Shown piece by piece: positions 38,825 through 47,944 of a DNA stretch of 64,000 nt. The notes under the pieces were generated by a model, which saw nothing but the letters and a program-made list of their open reading frames with translations, had not been told where the DNA came from and did no database searches. Source of the stretch: Psychromonas sp. 14N.309.X.WAT.B.A12 (lineage in GTDB: Bacteria > Pseudomonadota > Gammaproteobacteria > Enterobacterales > Psychromonadaceae); assembly GCF_030397575.1 (NCBI RefSeq), contig NZ_JAPNXS010000005.1, positions 186,001-250,000 on the forward strand, read 5' to 3'. Each line of letters begins with the position of its first letter. Position 1 is the stretch's first letter. The translations under genes and the position numbers were made by a program.

Positions 38825-38835
38825 TTGTATTACAA
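38825..38835. promoter_or_regulatory. FadR/GntR-type operator upstream of the SSS symporter
   Basis: TTGTATTACAA fully matches TNGTNNNACNA, the FadR-subfamily operator pattern of GntR regulators. It sits inside a 13-bp palindrome ATTGTA-T-TACAAT (38824-38836), 58 bp upstream of the symporter start, and overlaps a candidate -10 (TACAAT). The regulator at 43263-43976 is the natural candidate binder. Confidence 0.6.
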
Positions 38836-38846
38836 TAATAAAAGTA

Positions 38847-38862
38847 TGTGATTGAAATCATA
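38847..38862. promoter_or_regulatory. CRP-like site upstream of the SSS symporter
   Basis: TGTGATTGAAATCATA matches the CRP dyad TGTGA-N6-TCACA at nine of ten conserved positions. It lies about 38 bp upstream of the inferred symporter start point, near the usual class II position. Confidence 0.55.
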
Positions 38863-39359
38863 TTAAATAGAAAGGTATCGTAAAGAATATAATCTAGATC
38901 AGGTTTCAATCTGTTAGAAGTCCTTATATAGAGAAGTATAAAACATACTCCCATGTATAAGGTTGGTATTATTTAAGCGTGCTTAACCCACTACTATTGC
39001 GCTCAAATAGAATAAATAAAATCCAATGTAAGCCGCACGATTACTAGCACAGTCAAATAAAACAAAAAAATAAAAAATGAAAATGCTCTTATCACACCGA
39101 ATCAAAATTGATTTCAATTTTTGCTGTGACATAGCGCAAAAAAAGTACATAGAGGACTACTTTAGTCGTATTATTTAAAAACAAAAATGTTACACAGCTC
39201 TCTATACGAACTAAAAGCCATTAAATACAAAAATCAAAAAATAAATACAAACCATTGAAAATAAAGACTTATAATTAAATTTATAAAAACCTGAATTTTT
39301 AGTACAAAAAAAGTTAGAGGGAACTCACAGAACAAAAGCACAAAAATTATGTATCCTAT

Positions 39360-39370
39360 TTGTATTATGA
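39360..39370 (+). promoter_or_regulatory. FadR/GntR-type site upstream of the porin gene
   Basis: TTGTATTATGA fits TNGTNNNACNA with one mismatch, 164 bp upstream of the porin ATG. The preceding TATCCTATTTGT is repeated at 44046-44057 upstream of the GntR regulator gene. Confidence 0.42.
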
Positions 39371-39533
39371 AATGCCAATTAAAACCGGTATTGAATAAAT
39401 ATTTTAAGTTTTAGTATTTACGATATTACAAGTTTATTGTTGTTCGTAAAAATAAGTTTTGCACTGTTCATACCTGCAACAATAAGACTAGAAATATAAA
39501 AAACTTTATATTAAATCAAATTGGAAGATAACC

Positions 39534-40277
39534 ATGAAACTACAAAATAAGTTAATTTTTGCTGTTGCAACTACAGTGCTCTCTGGCGCAGCATCTGCTG
39601 CTACTATCGACTTCCGCCATGAATACAAGGCAGATAACGAACAACAAGCAAGCCGAGTTAAACTAAGCAACAACTTCAGACCTGTAGAAGATATGAAAGA
39701 CCTTAAAGTTAACCTTGGTCTAGAAATGAAGTTTGCTAGTTTCGATAAAACAGACACGTTTGATGATACTTACTTAACTGAAACAGAGTTAGATATGGGC
39801 TTAACTTACCGTATCGGTAAATGGCAAATCAAACCAGGCATGCCAATCGCATTAACGGATCGTAAAAGAACCTTTAAACCACAAATTCGTATCGTTTATA
39901 AATCAGACTTTGGTTTACAAACGGCACTACGTTACCGCCATGAATTCGCTAACTACTCAGATCCAACTGATGGTGATACTAACGTAGAAACAGGTAATAA
40001 AGTTAACCGCCCTACTAAATCTAAAGTAACACTTACCGGTTCATACAAAGTGGAATCAATGCCAGATCTTAAGCTTAGTTATGAAGCAAACTACGTGAAA
40101 TCATGGGATAAAGTAAAACAATTTGATAATAAAGATTGGGAATATGATGCAGGTATAATTGTTGGTTACCAATTTGGTGATTGGCGCCCGTTTGCTGAAA
40201 TCTGGACTGTAGATGAGGGATCTAGCTCTAGTAAACGCCAAGCTCGTTACCGTGCGGGTATTAAATACAGCTTCTAG
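39534..40277 (+). CDS. KdgM/KdgN-family oligouronate-specific outer-membrane porin
   Basis: This 247-residue outer-membrane beta-barrel has a Sec signal peptide (cleavage at ASA|AT, residues 22/23), amphipathic strands throughout and a C-terminal Phe in RYRAGIKYSF, the barrel-assembly signature. The opening TIDFRHEYKADNEQQASRVKLSN and numerous basic residues (for example DRKRTFKPQIRIVYK) match KdgM-type porins, which pass anionic oligogalacturonate or oligoalginate. It lies divergent from the SSS symporter, giving an outer- plus inner-membrane import route for the products of the PL7 lyase. It is monocistronic with its own terminator. Confidence 0.85.
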   Translation: MKLQNKLIFAVATTVLSGAASAATIDFRHEYKADNEQQASRVKLSNNFRPVEDMKDLKVNLGLEMKFASFDKTDTFDDTYLTETELDMGLTYRIGKWQIKPGMPIALTDRKRTFKPQIRIVYKSDFGLQTALRYRHEFANYSDPTDGDTNVETGNKVNRPTKSKVTLTGSYKVESMPDLKLSYEANYVKSWDKVKQFDNKDWEYDAGIIVGYQFGDWRPFAEIWTVDEGSSSSKRQARYRAGIKYSF

Positions 40278-40333
40278 TAGCAATAGTCCATTGATACTAA
40301 GTTTAAAATGATTAATTGAGTCTGATCATTTAG

Positions 40334-40360
40334 AGCCACTTACTTGTTAAGTGGCTTTTT
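40334..40360 (+). terminator. Terminator after the porin gene
   Basis: AGCCACTTA (40334-40342) and TAAGTGGCT (40348-40356) form a perfect 9-bp stem with a 5-nt loop followed by TTTTT. Confidence 0.93.
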
Positions 40361-40473
40361 CATTTTTAAAATAAAAGATTAATTAGAAAACGATCAAGTA
40401 CAAAACACTCTATTATCCACTATAAAATAGCCATCACTGATTTAATTTTTACCGTTTTACTTTCCATTAAAGA

Positions 40474-41199
40474 TTATAATGGACGCGTGTAATCAAATTT
40501 CATATGTCGAACCGAAGAATCAGCTCCCTCGAAGTGTTGCTTAAGTAGTGCTAAATACAACTCACCAGTAGCTAATGAATCAACTAGCGCACCATGTGCA
40601 GAATACTCAGGTAAATGATGGCGTTCACGTACACTACCAAGACGAAAATCATCAGTGCCATTATTATCTTTGTAAATATGTAGAGACTTTTCCATCTGTA
40701 AGGTATCTACCCACAATAACGGTAAAGGCGGTAATTTATAACGCTTCGCCATATAATGATTTAAAAAACGCTTTTCTACTATGCTGCCATGAACGATTAA
40801 TACTTTGCCAACAGCTTCGGTTAACATTGCATCCAGCACCACATTCCATGCTTCGCCTTTTTCTAGCATTTCAGGAACAATATGATTGATCACTGCAGTT
40901 TCAGCTTTGACATTTTTAGCCGTATGAATCAATGTCTCTACTGCTTCAGATAACAACAACTGCTGATTAATTAAAGGCAAGTATCCCACACTTAATAATG
41001 AATCCGTTTTAGGGTTAAATCCTGATGTTTCAAAATCTAGTGACAAGTAATCCAATGAATAAATATCATCATCTAGGTCTGGTAATGGCGCTTCTAATAA
41101 GACACGTATGTTGTCAGGCACTTGGTGTGTTGACAAATATCGCTCTCGTTCACGTTGTAACTTATTAAGTGGATGAAAATGATTAAAAATACGACGCAT
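40474..41199 (-). CDS. DEDDh-type 3'-5' exonuclease (DnaQ-like)
   Basis: This cytosolic exonuclease-fold protein resembles the proofreading subunit of DNA polymerase III. Motif Exo I is LDFETSGF (Asp55, Glu57 in the numbering used here), an acidic/His pattern follows, and Exo III is HGALVDSLATGELY. I start at the ATG at 41199, which has AGAGAG upstream, giving 241 residues. A GTG at 41226 overlapping the neighbour's stop (GTGA) is possible. The gene directly follows the cNMP/CBS/DUF294 gene, a pairing seen in other marine gammaproteobacteria. The real substrate is unknown. Confidence 0.85.
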   Translation of the reverse strand: MRRIFNHFHPLNKLQRERERYLSTHQVPDNIRVLLEAPLPDLDDDIYSLDYLSLDFETSGFNPKTDSLLSVGYLPLINQQLLLSEAVETLIHTAKNVKAETAVINHIVPEMLEKGEAWNVVLDAMLTEAVGKVLIVHGSIVEKRFLNHYMAKRYKLPPLPLLWVDTLQMEKSLHIYKDNNGTDDFRLGSVRERHHLPEYSAHGALVDSLATGELYLALLKQHFEGADSSVRHMKFDYTRPL

Positions 41200-41222
41200 A
41201 GTTTTTCTCTCTGACCTAAATA

Positions 41223-43085
41223 TCACTGACGATTAAACTTCAATTTCGTATATTCTTGCAGATCTGCAATGATCCTAAAGGCATCTTTTAAATGCTTTCT
41301 TTCGAAGCTACCAAAAGCATTAGGATCGATGTGATTATCTGCTACTCGTCCTTCTTTTAACGCTGTAAATTGATGTGATAAACGTACTTGGGTAATAAAT
41401 TGGAATGCCCCTTGTACATTTTTCAACATATCTTCGCTTAATAAATTATTTTCATGTGCATGTTCGAAACGCGCCATGGTTTCGGCTTTTTCAGAGCCTG
41501 ACGACAACCCATAAATTCGAGCAAGATCGACCAACAAACTTAAAGCAAACTTTTTAATATTTAAGGTCTTAGAGTTTTCACCACTTTTTTCTAATACTAA
41601 TGAATTAAAAATACCTAGTGGCGGACTTACTGAGACGGAATCTCGCACCATGGAAGATAAAAATACATGTGAAGATTTAATACTACTGAAAAGGTGGTCT
41701 TGTAACTCTTTATTAAAGCTCTCATTACCATATAACCAGCGAGTTTCTAAAAATACCGTGGCATTTAACAAGCTATCATATTCTGGATTAGCAACCCATT
41801 TACTGTACGAGGCTTTCCACACTTTCAGTGGCATACACCACTTAGGATTAACCGCCATAAATTTACCGCTACACAAAGGGTATGCGCAGGCGTCAAGGGC
41901 ATTACATACCCACATTGCTAATCCCTGGAAATAGATGCGATCTGCAGCCGTTGCGTTATCCGCTAAAATAATCGCATTATCTTGGTCTGAGAGCATATGT
42001 ACTTCATTACGCGCATGCGAACCTGCAACGATCCAAGCAAATTCACAGGGCGGCTTACCAAAATGTTCTTCTGCGATTTGCAATAGACGACGATTATAGG
42101 CATCCATAATCAAGGTCATTACATGGCCAATAATATCGCCACTCACTTTACCTTCTACTAACGCCTCAAAGATCGCTTGGCGTTCAGGAGTTAATTTAGA
42201 TAAGTCAGCAACCGTCTTAGCATATTTTATTTTTTCAATCAGAAAAACTGCTTGAATCCTATTATTTCGGACCAAATGTGTTGTCGTTAATACCCCTAGT
42301 ACATTATTACCCTCGACCACTGGTAAGCTTCGCACGTTGTTTTGCATCATAATTGATGAGGCTTTTAACACCAGGTCGTTAGGGGCTACAGTTAATGGGT
42401 TAGGCGTCATGATCTCTTTAACTGGTCGACAGTAATCTAATCCAGCCACAATAACGCGTTTTGTCATATCGCGGTCGGTAACTAGGCCAACTATTTGGCC
42501 GTTTTCAGTAATTACCGCTGTTGGTGAACAAACCGCCATAATTTGCTCCGCGACTTGCCTAATCGGCGTACTAGAGTCAGCAACCACAATTTTATCACTA
42601 GCCACTTCGGATACTTTTTTAACAAAGATACCTTTTTCACTATCTGACCACACCACGTCTAACGCAGAGTGTAAACGTACCTGTACATTACTGGCAAAAT
42701 GCTCGGCAAAATCAGGGTACTCTTCTAAAAGATTTAATAGGTCAGAATGAGGAACCAAGTATAAAAGCGTATTTTCTAATGCGACTGCAGTGTAATCTTC
42801 CTGTGACTCTTTTTGTTCTGAAAGAAAGGTAAAGCCAAATAGATCTTCCGAACCTAATTTTGCCCGTAACATACCATTATGCTTGCGTTGCTCCATAGAT
42901 CCGGTTCTGACGACATATAAATAGCGTAGCTCATGCTCTCCACCAAACTGAATCTGCTCCCCCTTCGCGAGGTAAGTTATTTTTATACAACAAGCAATTT
43001 TACGTTGTAATTCTTTAGGTAATTTATCGAAGGGATCAATCGTTGCTAGGAAGTCATGAATGTTCGGTATTAATGTTTGAGGCAT
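41223..43085 (-). CDS. cNMP-binding / CBS-pair / DUF294 nucleotidyltransferase protein
   Basis: This 620-residue cytosolic protein has an N-terminal cyclic-nucleotide-binding-like domain (about 15-135) and a CBS pair (about 155-280, with VKEIMTPNPLTVAP and NNVRSLPVV). The DUF294 nucleotidyltransferase domain follows (about 335-465, with GSHARNEVHMLSDQDNAI carrying the GS...D.D pattern), then a helical DUF294 C-terminal domain. This matches GlnD-like signal-transduction nucleotidyltransferases of unknown target. It is probably regulated by cAMP or adenine nucleotides. Its stop overlaps a GTG ahead of the exonuclease gene, suggesting joint expression. Confidence 0.88.
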   Translation of the reverse strand: MPQTLIPNIHDFLATIDPFDKLPKELQRKIACCIKITYLAKGEQIQFGGEHELRYLYVVRTGSMEQRKHNGMLRAKLGSEDLFGFTFLSEQKESQEDYTAVALENTLLYLVPHSDLLNLLEEYPDFAEHFASNVQVRLHSALDVVWSDSEKGIFVKKVSEVASDKIVVADSSTPIRQVAEQIMAVCSPTAVITENGQIVGLVTDRDMTKRVIVAGLDYCRPVKEIMTPNPLTVAPNDLVLKASSIMMQNNVRSLPVVEGNNVLGVLTTTHLVRNNRIQAVFLIEKIKYAKTVADLSKLTPERQAIFEALVEGKVSGDIIGHVMTLIMDAYNRRLLQIAEEHFGKPPCEFAWIVAGSHARNEVHMLSDQDNAIILADNATAADRIYFQGLAMWVCNALDACAYPLCSGKFMAVNPKWCMPLKVWKASYSKWVANPEYDSLLNATVFLETRWLYGNESFNKELQDHLFSSIKSSHVFLSSMVRDSVSVSPPLGIFNSLVLEKSGENSKTLNIKKFALSLLVDLARIYGLSSGSEKAETMARFEHAHENNLLSEDMLKNVQGAFQFITQVRLSHQFTALKEGRVADNHIDPNAFGSFERKHLKDAFRIIADLQEYTKLKFNRQ

Positions 43086-43120
43086 AAGTTATCCTTTAAA
43101 AAACACTGTCATTTTAAGGC

Positions 43121-43153
43121 AAAAAGCCACCCTCCTAATAACGGAGAATGGCT
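43121..43153 (-). terminator. Terminator of the GntR regulator gene
   Basis: On the minus strand AGCCATTCTCC and GGAGGGTGGCT pair over 11 positions with two G:T pairs, then TTTTT. It separates gntR from the DUF294 gene. Confidence 0.83.
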
Positions 43154-43262
43154 ATAAAATCATATTAGTTTTGCTAAATACTCGAACACTAAGCATCAAA
43201 GTAATTTACACCTATTAATTAAATATAGTTGGAATAAATAACAAAGCTCTCATGAAGAGATC

Positions 43263-43976
43263 TTAATCATTACTTGGTAAACGGCGTTTACTTTTACTTA
43301 ATAGTTCAATATTAGCTTGTCTAGCTTTGTCTGCATCACCTGCCATGATCGCCGAATAAATAGCGCGATGTTCATTAATACAAGTGCTGCCTCTGATAGA
43401 TGAATGTGTAATGAAACTCTTAAACATAGTGCAAAGTACATTCGCAAAAGGCAGATAAAAGCTGTTACCTGTTGAGAGAAAAATCAGACGATGGAACTCC
43501 ATATCTGCATCTGTCCAGCTCTCTAATTCAAAGTCTTTGGAGATATCATCCATCTGTTGAAAAGTGGCAGACAATAAAATACGTTGTTGTGCAGTCGCAT
43601 TTTCAGCTGCGAGTGCAGCAGCTTCAGGCTCTAGAGCGTTACGTAATGATAAGAAATCACGATAAACTGCATCGTTATCACCCAAACCAGTCAACCAATC
43701 TAATAATTGTGAGTCTAAGAAGTTCCAATTTTCACGGCTAGTTACTCGGGTGCCGACTTTTGGCTTGGATTCTAGCAAGCCCTTGGATGTTAACAATTTA
43801 ATCGCTTCCCTTAAGGAGGTTCGACTTACTCTAAATTGTTCACATAAAGCCATTTCACCGGGAATAATCTCATTCTGAGCAACTTCCCCAGACAATATTT
43901 TGCGAGCAATTTCGCGCGCTACTTGCACATGTAAGCTGCGTTTTACTCCTGCTATTTCGACAAATGCATTCTGCAT
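43263..43976 (-). CDS. GntR family regulator, FadR subfamily (probable alginate/uronate regulator)
   Basis: This 237-residue repressor has an N-terminal GntR winged HTH (about 10-80, with PGEMALCEQFRVSRTSLREAIKLLTSKGLLESKP) and a C-terminal FCD helical ligand domain. That domain includes the metal/ligand motif region LRNALEPEAAALAA, DADMEFHRLIF and NEHRAIYSAIMAGD, the family's Asp-His-His layout. FCD regulators usually sense small organic or sugar acids. It lies in the alginate region beside the porin and symporter, and a full-match FadR-type site sits 31 bp upstream of its own start, consistent with autoregulation. Confidence 0.88.
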   Translation of the reverse strand: MQNAFVEIAGVKRSLHVQVAREIARKILSGEVAQNEIIPGEMALCEQFRVSRTSLREAIKLLTSKGLLESKPKVGTRVTSRENWNFLDSQLLDWLTGLGDNDAVYRDFLSLRNALEPEAAALAAENATAQQRILLSATFQQMDDISKDFELESWTDADMEFHRLIFLSTGNSFYLPFANVLCTMFKSFITHSSIRGSTCINEHRAIYSAIMAGDADKARQANIELLSKSKRRLPSND

Positions 43977-44006
43977 AAGATTCCTTCCTATAATAAAGTC
44001 ACTTAA

Positions 44007-44017
44007 TAGTAATACAA
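44007..44017 (-). promoter_or_regulatory. FadR/GntR-type site upstream of the GntR gene
   Basis: On the minus strand TTGTATTACTA fully matches TNGTNNNACNA and lies 31 bp upstream of the regulator's ATG, suitable for autorepression. A second, weaker TTGTATTATAT lies at 44094-44104. Confidence 0.5.
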
Positions 44018-44262
44018 ATAAACACTGTTTGGTATCAGTGTCATCTATCCTATTTGTCTTCTGTGATTTATATAGGGTAAAAAATTGCTTATTTTGTATT
44101 ATATGTGAACTAATACTTTTAGTTTTTAAAAGGTTAACTTAGTTAAAATTATTTTCTAATAAATAAAATACAGGTGTTTTTGTTCACAAAATAACCATCT
44201 ATGGTATAACCTATTAGGATTAGTTTATTATCATGAAGATAATGTAAAAGTAAGGGACAACT

Positions 44263-44499
44263 ATGAAAACAATGACCTGTAGACAACTTGGAGGCGCTTG
44301 TGAACAATCCTTTCAAGGAGATACATTACAAGACCTATTAGAGCAAAATAAGCTTCATATGGTAGAAATGATGATGCAACAAGATGAGCTACATATTGAA
44401 GCCAGTCGTAAGGTCAAAGTATTAACCCAGGATGTGGAAGCGAGTAAAGTTTGGTATGCAAATAAACAAAAACTATTTGATGAGTTACCAGAAGATTAA
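44263..44499 (+). CDS. DUF1059-like small protein
   Basis: This 78-residue cytosolic protein begins MKTMTCRQLGGACEQSFQGD, matching the DUF1059 family pattern of CRxLGGxC followed by a helical segment. The family has no assigned function. The two cysteines (Cys6, Cys13) and acidic C-terminus are the only notable features. AAGGGAC precedes the ATG. It is monocistronic and ends at a shared terminator. Confidence 0.8.
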   Translation: MKTMTCRQLGGACEQSFQGDTLQDLLEQNKLHMVEMMMQQDELHIEASRKVKVLTQDVEASKVWYANKQKLFDELPED

Positions 44500-44524
44500 C
44501 ATTCAATCTAAATACTAAAAAGAG

Positions 44525-44574
44525 AAGCCTAATAAATAATATTAAATGAACATTGCTTATTATTAGGCTTTTTT
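44525..44574. terminator. Terminator between DUF1059 gene and thyA
   Basis: AAGCCTAATAA (44525-44535) and TTATTAGGCTT (44560-44570) form a perfect 11-bp stem with a 24-nt AT-rich loop, and TTTTTT follows on the plus strand. It can serve the convergent genes on both sides. Confidence 0.85.
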
Positions 44575-44590
44575 ACATCAATCACTCTCA

Positions 44591-45442
44591 TTAAACAGAG
44601 AAAGGGTATTTAATCGCTTCGTGACACTGATACCCAACCACTTCAAAATCATCCATGGTTACCCAAGTTTCTAAGTCTTCTAATGAAGTAATTTTAGGAT
44701 TAATTTTCAGTTGTGGTGATGGAAAAGGCTCTCTTTTTAATTGTACATCTTGCATCAACGCTAACTGATCTTCATAAATGTGTGCATTAACAATTTTATG
44801 GTACGCCTTACCTGCTTTTTTACCGGTTATTTGTGCCATCAATGCTAGAAACGCAAAGACTTGTACTTGGTTAAAATTTAGACCAAGCGGCACATCACAT
44901 GAGCGCTGGTAACTGGTTAAATGCAATGTATCACCCAGTAGTGAGAAAGTATGAGTATGCATACATGGGCGTAAACATCCCATATCAAATTCACCTGGGT
45001 TATAAAACGTTAGAATTTCAGCACGATCATCGATACCGTTTTTAAGGTTATCTACAATTTTTTTCAACTGATCTAATGTGGTTCCATCAGGCTTTGCCCA
45101 AGCACGACCTTGCACACCATAAACACGCCCCATGTCATCGTCACCTTTACGGTGTGGATTGTTCAACCAAGCATCATTTAAGTTAGCATTCGCGTCCCAC
45201 GTTTTAGTGCCTAATGCACGAAAATCAGCAGCATTATCATAACCACGAATATAACCAAGAAACTCAGCTATCGCAGATTTATAAAAGCTCTTACGCGTGG
45301 TGATCATTGGGAATTGATTATTACCAACATCATACTCTAAATCAGCGTTTATTACGGTTAAACAACGTTTCCCAGTTCGCTCATTTTCAATCCAAGTCCC
45401 TTGGTCTATGATGCGTTGGCATAACGCTAAATACTGTTTCAT
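44591..45442 (-). CDS. thyA: Thymidylate synthase
   Basis: This enzyme methylates dUMP to dTMP with methylene-tetrahydrofolate. The 283-residue protein has the nucleophile Cys160 in [15 protein letters not shown], the dUMP-binding [18 protein letters not shown], and the C-terminal IKYPFSV. It belongs to the slightly longer gammaproteobacterial form in which CMHTH replaces the E. coli CHAFF. The ATG overlaps the lgt stop (TAATG), as in the conserved lgt-thyA pair. Confidence 0.96.
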   Translation of the reverse strand: MKQYLALCQRIIDQGTWIENERTGKRCLTVINADLEYDVGNNQFPMITTRKSFYKSAIAEFLGYIRGYDNAADFRALGTKTWDANANLNDAWLNNPHRKGDDDMGRVYGVQGRAWAKPDGTTLDQLKKIVDNLKNGIDDRAEILTFYNPGEFDMGCLRPCMHTHTFSLLGDTLHLTSYQRSCDVPLGLNFNQVQVFAFLALMAQITGKKAGKAYHKIVNAHIYEDQLALMQDVQLKREPFPSPQLKINPKITSLEDLETWVTMDDFEVVGYQCHEAIKYPFSV

Positions 45443-46278
45443 TATTTTTTATCCTTTGCTTTTTTAGTGCTGTCATTGACTTCTGGAACAGGATTATTTT
45501 TGTATGCATAAACCATTAAAATAGTACCGATAATAATCATAGGCAGTGATAAAATTTGTCCCATGCTCATATTAAAAGTTAATAGGCCTAACTGTGCATC
45601 CGGCTCACGGGCAAATTCAATAATAAAGCGGAAAGTACCGTAACCTAATAAGAATAAACCAGCTACTGAACCGGCAGGTTTGGGCTTACGAATAAATAAG
45701 AATAAGATAATAAACAGCGCAACGCCTTCTAGTGCAAACTCATATAATTGCGAAGGATGACGCGGTAATGGTCCTGCGTTATAGAACACTACGCCAAATG
45801 GAGAATCTGTTACACGTCCCCAAAGCTCTGAATTAATGAAGTTACCAATACGCCCTGCGCCTAAGCCAACTGGCAATAATGGCACGATAAAATCACCTAC
45901 CGATAAAATTGAACGTTGATGACGTTTAGCATAAATAATAATGGCTGTAACCACCCCTAATACGCCGCCATGGAATGACATACCGCCTTCCCAAATTCTA
46001 AATAAATACATCGGATTGTCGATAAAAGTTGGGAACTGATAAAACAATACATAACCAATTCGACCACCTAAGATAACGCCCATAAAACCTGCAAATAACA
46101 GATCACTGGCTTGTTCGCGTGTCCATACGCCATTGGATTTATCACATACACGGTTTGCCATCCAAAACGCAAAGGCGAAACCAACAAGATACATTAATCC
46201 ATACCAACGAATATCAAGTGGCCCAAGACTAATAGCGATCGGATCGATCTGAGGTAATACATAGTGAGATGAGGACAT
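45442..46278 (-). CDS. lgt: Prolipoprotein diacylglyceryl transferase
   Basis: This inner-membrane enzyme adds diacylglycerol to the lipobox cysteine of prolipoproteins; several such substrates are encoded in this window. The 278-residue protein has seven predicted membrane segments, the Lgt signature [14 protein letters not shown] (Arg143, Asn146, Glu150), the essential His103 in SFHGG, and an earlier GRIGY. It forms an operon with thyA. Confidence 0.96.
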   Translation of the reverse strand: MSSSHYVLPQIDPIAISLGPLDIRWYGLMYLVGFAFAFWMANRVCDKSNGVWTREQASDLLFAGFMGVILGGRIGYVLFYQFPTFIDNPMYLFRIWEGGMSFHGGVLGVVTAIIIYAKRHQRSILSVGDFIVPLLPVGLGAGRIGNFINSELWGRVTDSPFGVVFYNAGPLPRHPSQLYEFALEGVALFIILFLFIRKPKPAGSVAGLFLLGYGTFRFIIEFAREPDAQLGLLTFNMSMGQILSLPMIIIGTILMVYAYKNNPVPEVNDSTKKAKDKK

Positions 46279-46630
46279 AATTTGCTCTAATTGATAAATT
46301 TAGTGGCCGTATCATAGCGTAATTTCAGTGGAAAAATAATCATAGTTTTCTTTCTCAAAAGAAAAACTAGTAGACCTAGATAAATAGTCATCTTGTCAGC
46401 TGTTTTTTACTAAATGATAAAAAATAGCAATTACCGAATTAATTTCCCGCTATTTATGCTATTTTCTGCGCCAAATTATGATCTGTATTAATTTCAATAA
46501 CAGATTACTCACTACAATCCCCTGTAGTTTTGCAGTAACAGCGTTTTCCGAAATAAAGCGTTAAATGATTAATCATGGCATCGATAAGTACATTTATTAA
46601 TGCATAAAAATAATAAAGTAGGAATATTCA
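46279..46630. other. Divergent lgt / sstT intergenic region
   Basis: This 352-bp gap holds the promoters of lgt-thyA and sstT. An AT-rich inverted repeat (TAGTTTTCTTT / AAAGAAAAACTA, about 46343-46370) is visible. I could not define operators or a riboswitch. Confidence 0.5.
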
Positions 46631-47863
46631 ATGAGTTCAAACCCCACTCTTATTCAACGTATGATGAGCGGTAGCTTAGTATTACAAATTGTTGTCGGTA
46701 TCATTGCAGGTGTTTGCCTTGCGAGCTTTTCACCAAGCACTGCAACATCAGTTTCTTTTCTAGGTGGTTTTTTCGTTAGCGCGTTAAAAGCCGTTGCGCC
46801 AATTCTTGTGTTTATCTTAGTTGCTTCGTCTATTGCTAACCAAGCAAAAGGCAGCCACACTAATCTTAAACCAGTTATCCACCTATATTTAATTGGCACT
46901 TTGTTAGCCTCTATTACTGCTGTTTTATTTAGTTATGTTTTTCCTACTGAATTAGTACTAATCACCAGTAATGTAACCACCACTCCACCTGAAGGCATTT
47001 TGGAAGTTTTAAATACCTTGTTATTTAAAATCGTTGATAATCCAGTTAATGCACTATTAACAGGTAACTTTATCGGTATTTTAGCTTGGGCTGTTGGTTT
47101 AGGCTTAGCATTACAACACGCTAATGAATCGACTAAAAAATTACTGCAAGATCTAGCGCATGGTGTTTCGAAGATTGTACAACTGGTTATTCGTCTCGCG
47201 CCTATTGGTATTTTTGGCTTAGTAGCAACAACCTTTGCAGAAACAGGTTTTGATTCACTGATTGGTTACTCTCACCTATTAGCAGTATTAGTGGGTTCAA
47301 TGTTATTCATTGCCTTAATTGTTAACCCAATTATTGTTTACATCAAATTAGGTTCAAACCCTTATCCACTGATTCTACAATGTCTACGTGAATCTGGTGT
47401 AACAGCCTTCTTCACACGTAGTTCTGCGGCTAATATCCCAGTTAATATGGCATTATGTGAGAAATTAAACCTACATAAAGATACTTACTCTGTTTCTATT
47501 CCGTTAGGAGCGACCATTAACATGGCAGGTGCAGCGATTACTATTACGGTATTAACACTAGCTGCTGTTCATACGTTAGGAATTGAATTTGATATCTTTA
47601 CTGCCATCTTATTAAGCGTGGTAGCAGCTGTGTCAGCATGTGGTGCTTCAGGGGTCGCAGGCGGTTCATTATTACTTATCCCACTTGCTTGTAGCTTATT
47701 TGGTGTACCGAATGAAGTGGCGATGCAAGTTGTTGCTATCGGCTTTATCATTGGTGTTGTTCAAGACTCTGCAGAAACAGCTTTAAACAGCTCTACTGAC
47801 GTTATCTTCACGACAGCAGCTTGTCGTGCTGAAGAAGCAAAAGAGTTAGCAGCTAAAAGCTAA
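46631..47863 (+). CDS. sstT: Serine/threonine:sodium symporter
   Basis: This inner-membrane transporter of the DAACS family co-transports serine or threonine with sodium. The 410-residue protein has the diagnostic [14 protein letters not shown] re-entrant loop, [12 protein letters not shown] and the C-terminal [20 protein letters not shown] precedes the ATG. It is monocistronic and lies on the opposite strand between lgt and ptsP, genes that are adjacent in E. coli, so it appears inserted in a conserved block. Confidence 0.95.
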   Translation: MSSNPTLIQRMMSGSLVLQIVVGIIAGVCLASFSPSTATSVSFLGGFFVSALKAVAPILVFILVASSIANQAKGSHTNLKPVIHLYLIGTLLASITAVLFSYVFPTELVLITSNVTTTPPEGILEVLNTLLFKIVDNPVNALLTGNFIGILAWAVGLGLALQHANESTKKLLQDLAHGVSKIVQLVIRLAPIGIFGLVATTFAETGFDSLIGYSHLLAVLVGSMLFIALIVNPIIVYIKLGSNPYPLILQCLRESGVTAFFTRSSAANIPVNMALCEKLNLHKDTYSVSIPLGATINMAGAAITITVLTLAAVHTLGIEFDIFTAILLSVVAAVSACGASGVAGGSLLLIPLACSLFGVPNEVAMQVVAIGFIIGVVQDSAETALNSSTDVIFTTAACRAEEAKELAAKS

Positions 47864-47887
47864 AACTAATTCTGAAAATACAACAAT

Positions 47888-47915
47888 AAAAAACCGATCA
47901 TGTGATCGGTTTTTT
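47888..47915 (+). terminator. Terminator after sstT
   Basis: AAAAACCGATCA (47889-47900) and TGATCGGTTTTT (47903-47914) form a near-perfect hairpin ending in a T-run. The left A-run lets it also serve the convergent ptsP. Confidence 0.92.
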
Positions 47916-47944
47916 CGTTTTTGAATAGCATTAAAAATGACCAA

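Larger units (their letters stand above)
38768..39533. other. Divergent symporter / porin regulatory region
   Basis: This 766-bp AT-rich gap separates the divergent symporter and KdgM-like porin genes. It contains a palindromic FadR-type site and a CRP-like site close to the symporter, and a third FadR-like site 164 bp upstream of the porin. No coding sequence is credible. On the symporter side TACAAT, within the palindrome, could serve as the -10. Confidence 0.6.
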
